Source of the DNA: Segatella copri
GTDB taxonomy: Bacteria; Bacteroidota; Bacteroidia; Bacteroidales; Bacteroidaceae
Direction: 5' to 3'
Assembly: GCF_019249655.2 (NCBI RefSeq)
Contig: NZ_CP137557.1
Location: forward strand, 3,443,001 to 3,507,000
DNA: 64,000 bases
Position numbers and translations under genes: made by a program. Shown in pieces: positions 63,937-64,000 of this stretch (the stretch's first letter is position 1; each line of letters opens with the position of its first letter). Under the pieces are notes generated by a model that saw nothing but the letters and a program-made list of their open reading frames with translations, had not been told where the DNA came from and did no database searches.

Positions 63937-64000
63937 CTTCCTTGATTATGATTTATGACAAAGTTTTTGTAATCAAATTTTTGTAGTGTTAAAAATATCT

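Overview
The window looks like a chromosome segment of a human-gut Bacteroidota, most likely Prevotella/Segatella (copri-like). The signs are: recurring promoters of the Bacteroidota form TTTG-(19-20 nt)-TAnnTTTG; a three-gene b558-type succinate dehydrogenase/fumarate reductase operon; IntDOT-like integrase and Bacteroidota IS4-family transposases; secreted polysaccharide enzymes; and few Shine-Dalgarno sequences. The species call is inference; no rRNA or tRNA gene was recognised.

Layout. 1-6154: a papain-like lipoprotein (cut by the window edge), lgt, ychF, and two overlapping genes for an exported protein and a lipoprotein. 6379-7122: a rubredoxin-superoxide reductase operon. 7256-12574: secreted alpha-L-fucosidase (GH29), cutC, and a large secreted transglutaminase-like protein. 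12613-21800: a four-gene operon of exported proteins (small alanine/lysine-rich protein, beta-propeller protein, TPR-caspase protein, DUF4384 protein), split by two insertion sequences placed 9 bp apart once their target duplications are discounted. 21901-32515: housekeeping genes polA, ispB-type prenyl synthase, deoC, mazG-like, dtd, uvrC, apt, mnmG, with two parS-like centromere sites flanking apt. 32591-36221: sdhCAB. 36759-45346: a THUMP-like methyltransferase, a repeat-rich intergenic region with a gene fossil, and a carbohydrate cluster (GH31, type B carboxylesterase, acetylxylan esterase). 45449-51422: a response regulator and two paralogous histidine kinases, one broken by an IS; the locus is clearly a partial duplication. 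51630-60218: a GNAT-fold protein, parE, S41 protease, a BASS transporter, ruvB, coaD, ybeY. 60612-63200: the integrase end of a conjugative-transposon-like element, apparently without transfer genes. 63226-63936: a small exported protein.

How parts work together. Rubredoxin can feed electrons to the superoxide reductase. SdhCAB reduces fumarate (or oxidises succinate) with menaquinone, whose side chain an IspB-type synthase would make. GH29, GH31 and the two esterases fit side-chain removal from plant or host glycans outside the cytoplasm. The caspase-operon proteins all carry export signals, and the propeller and caspase proteins share a homologous middle module, which suggests one envelope-located machine.

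The most unusual signals are the caspase operon with its shared module; the parS pair next to mnmG; the kinase duplication with divergent sensors and near-identical catalytic cores; and several families of short palindromic or tandem repeats with a 22-23 bp period, two of which start inside the 3' end of a gene.
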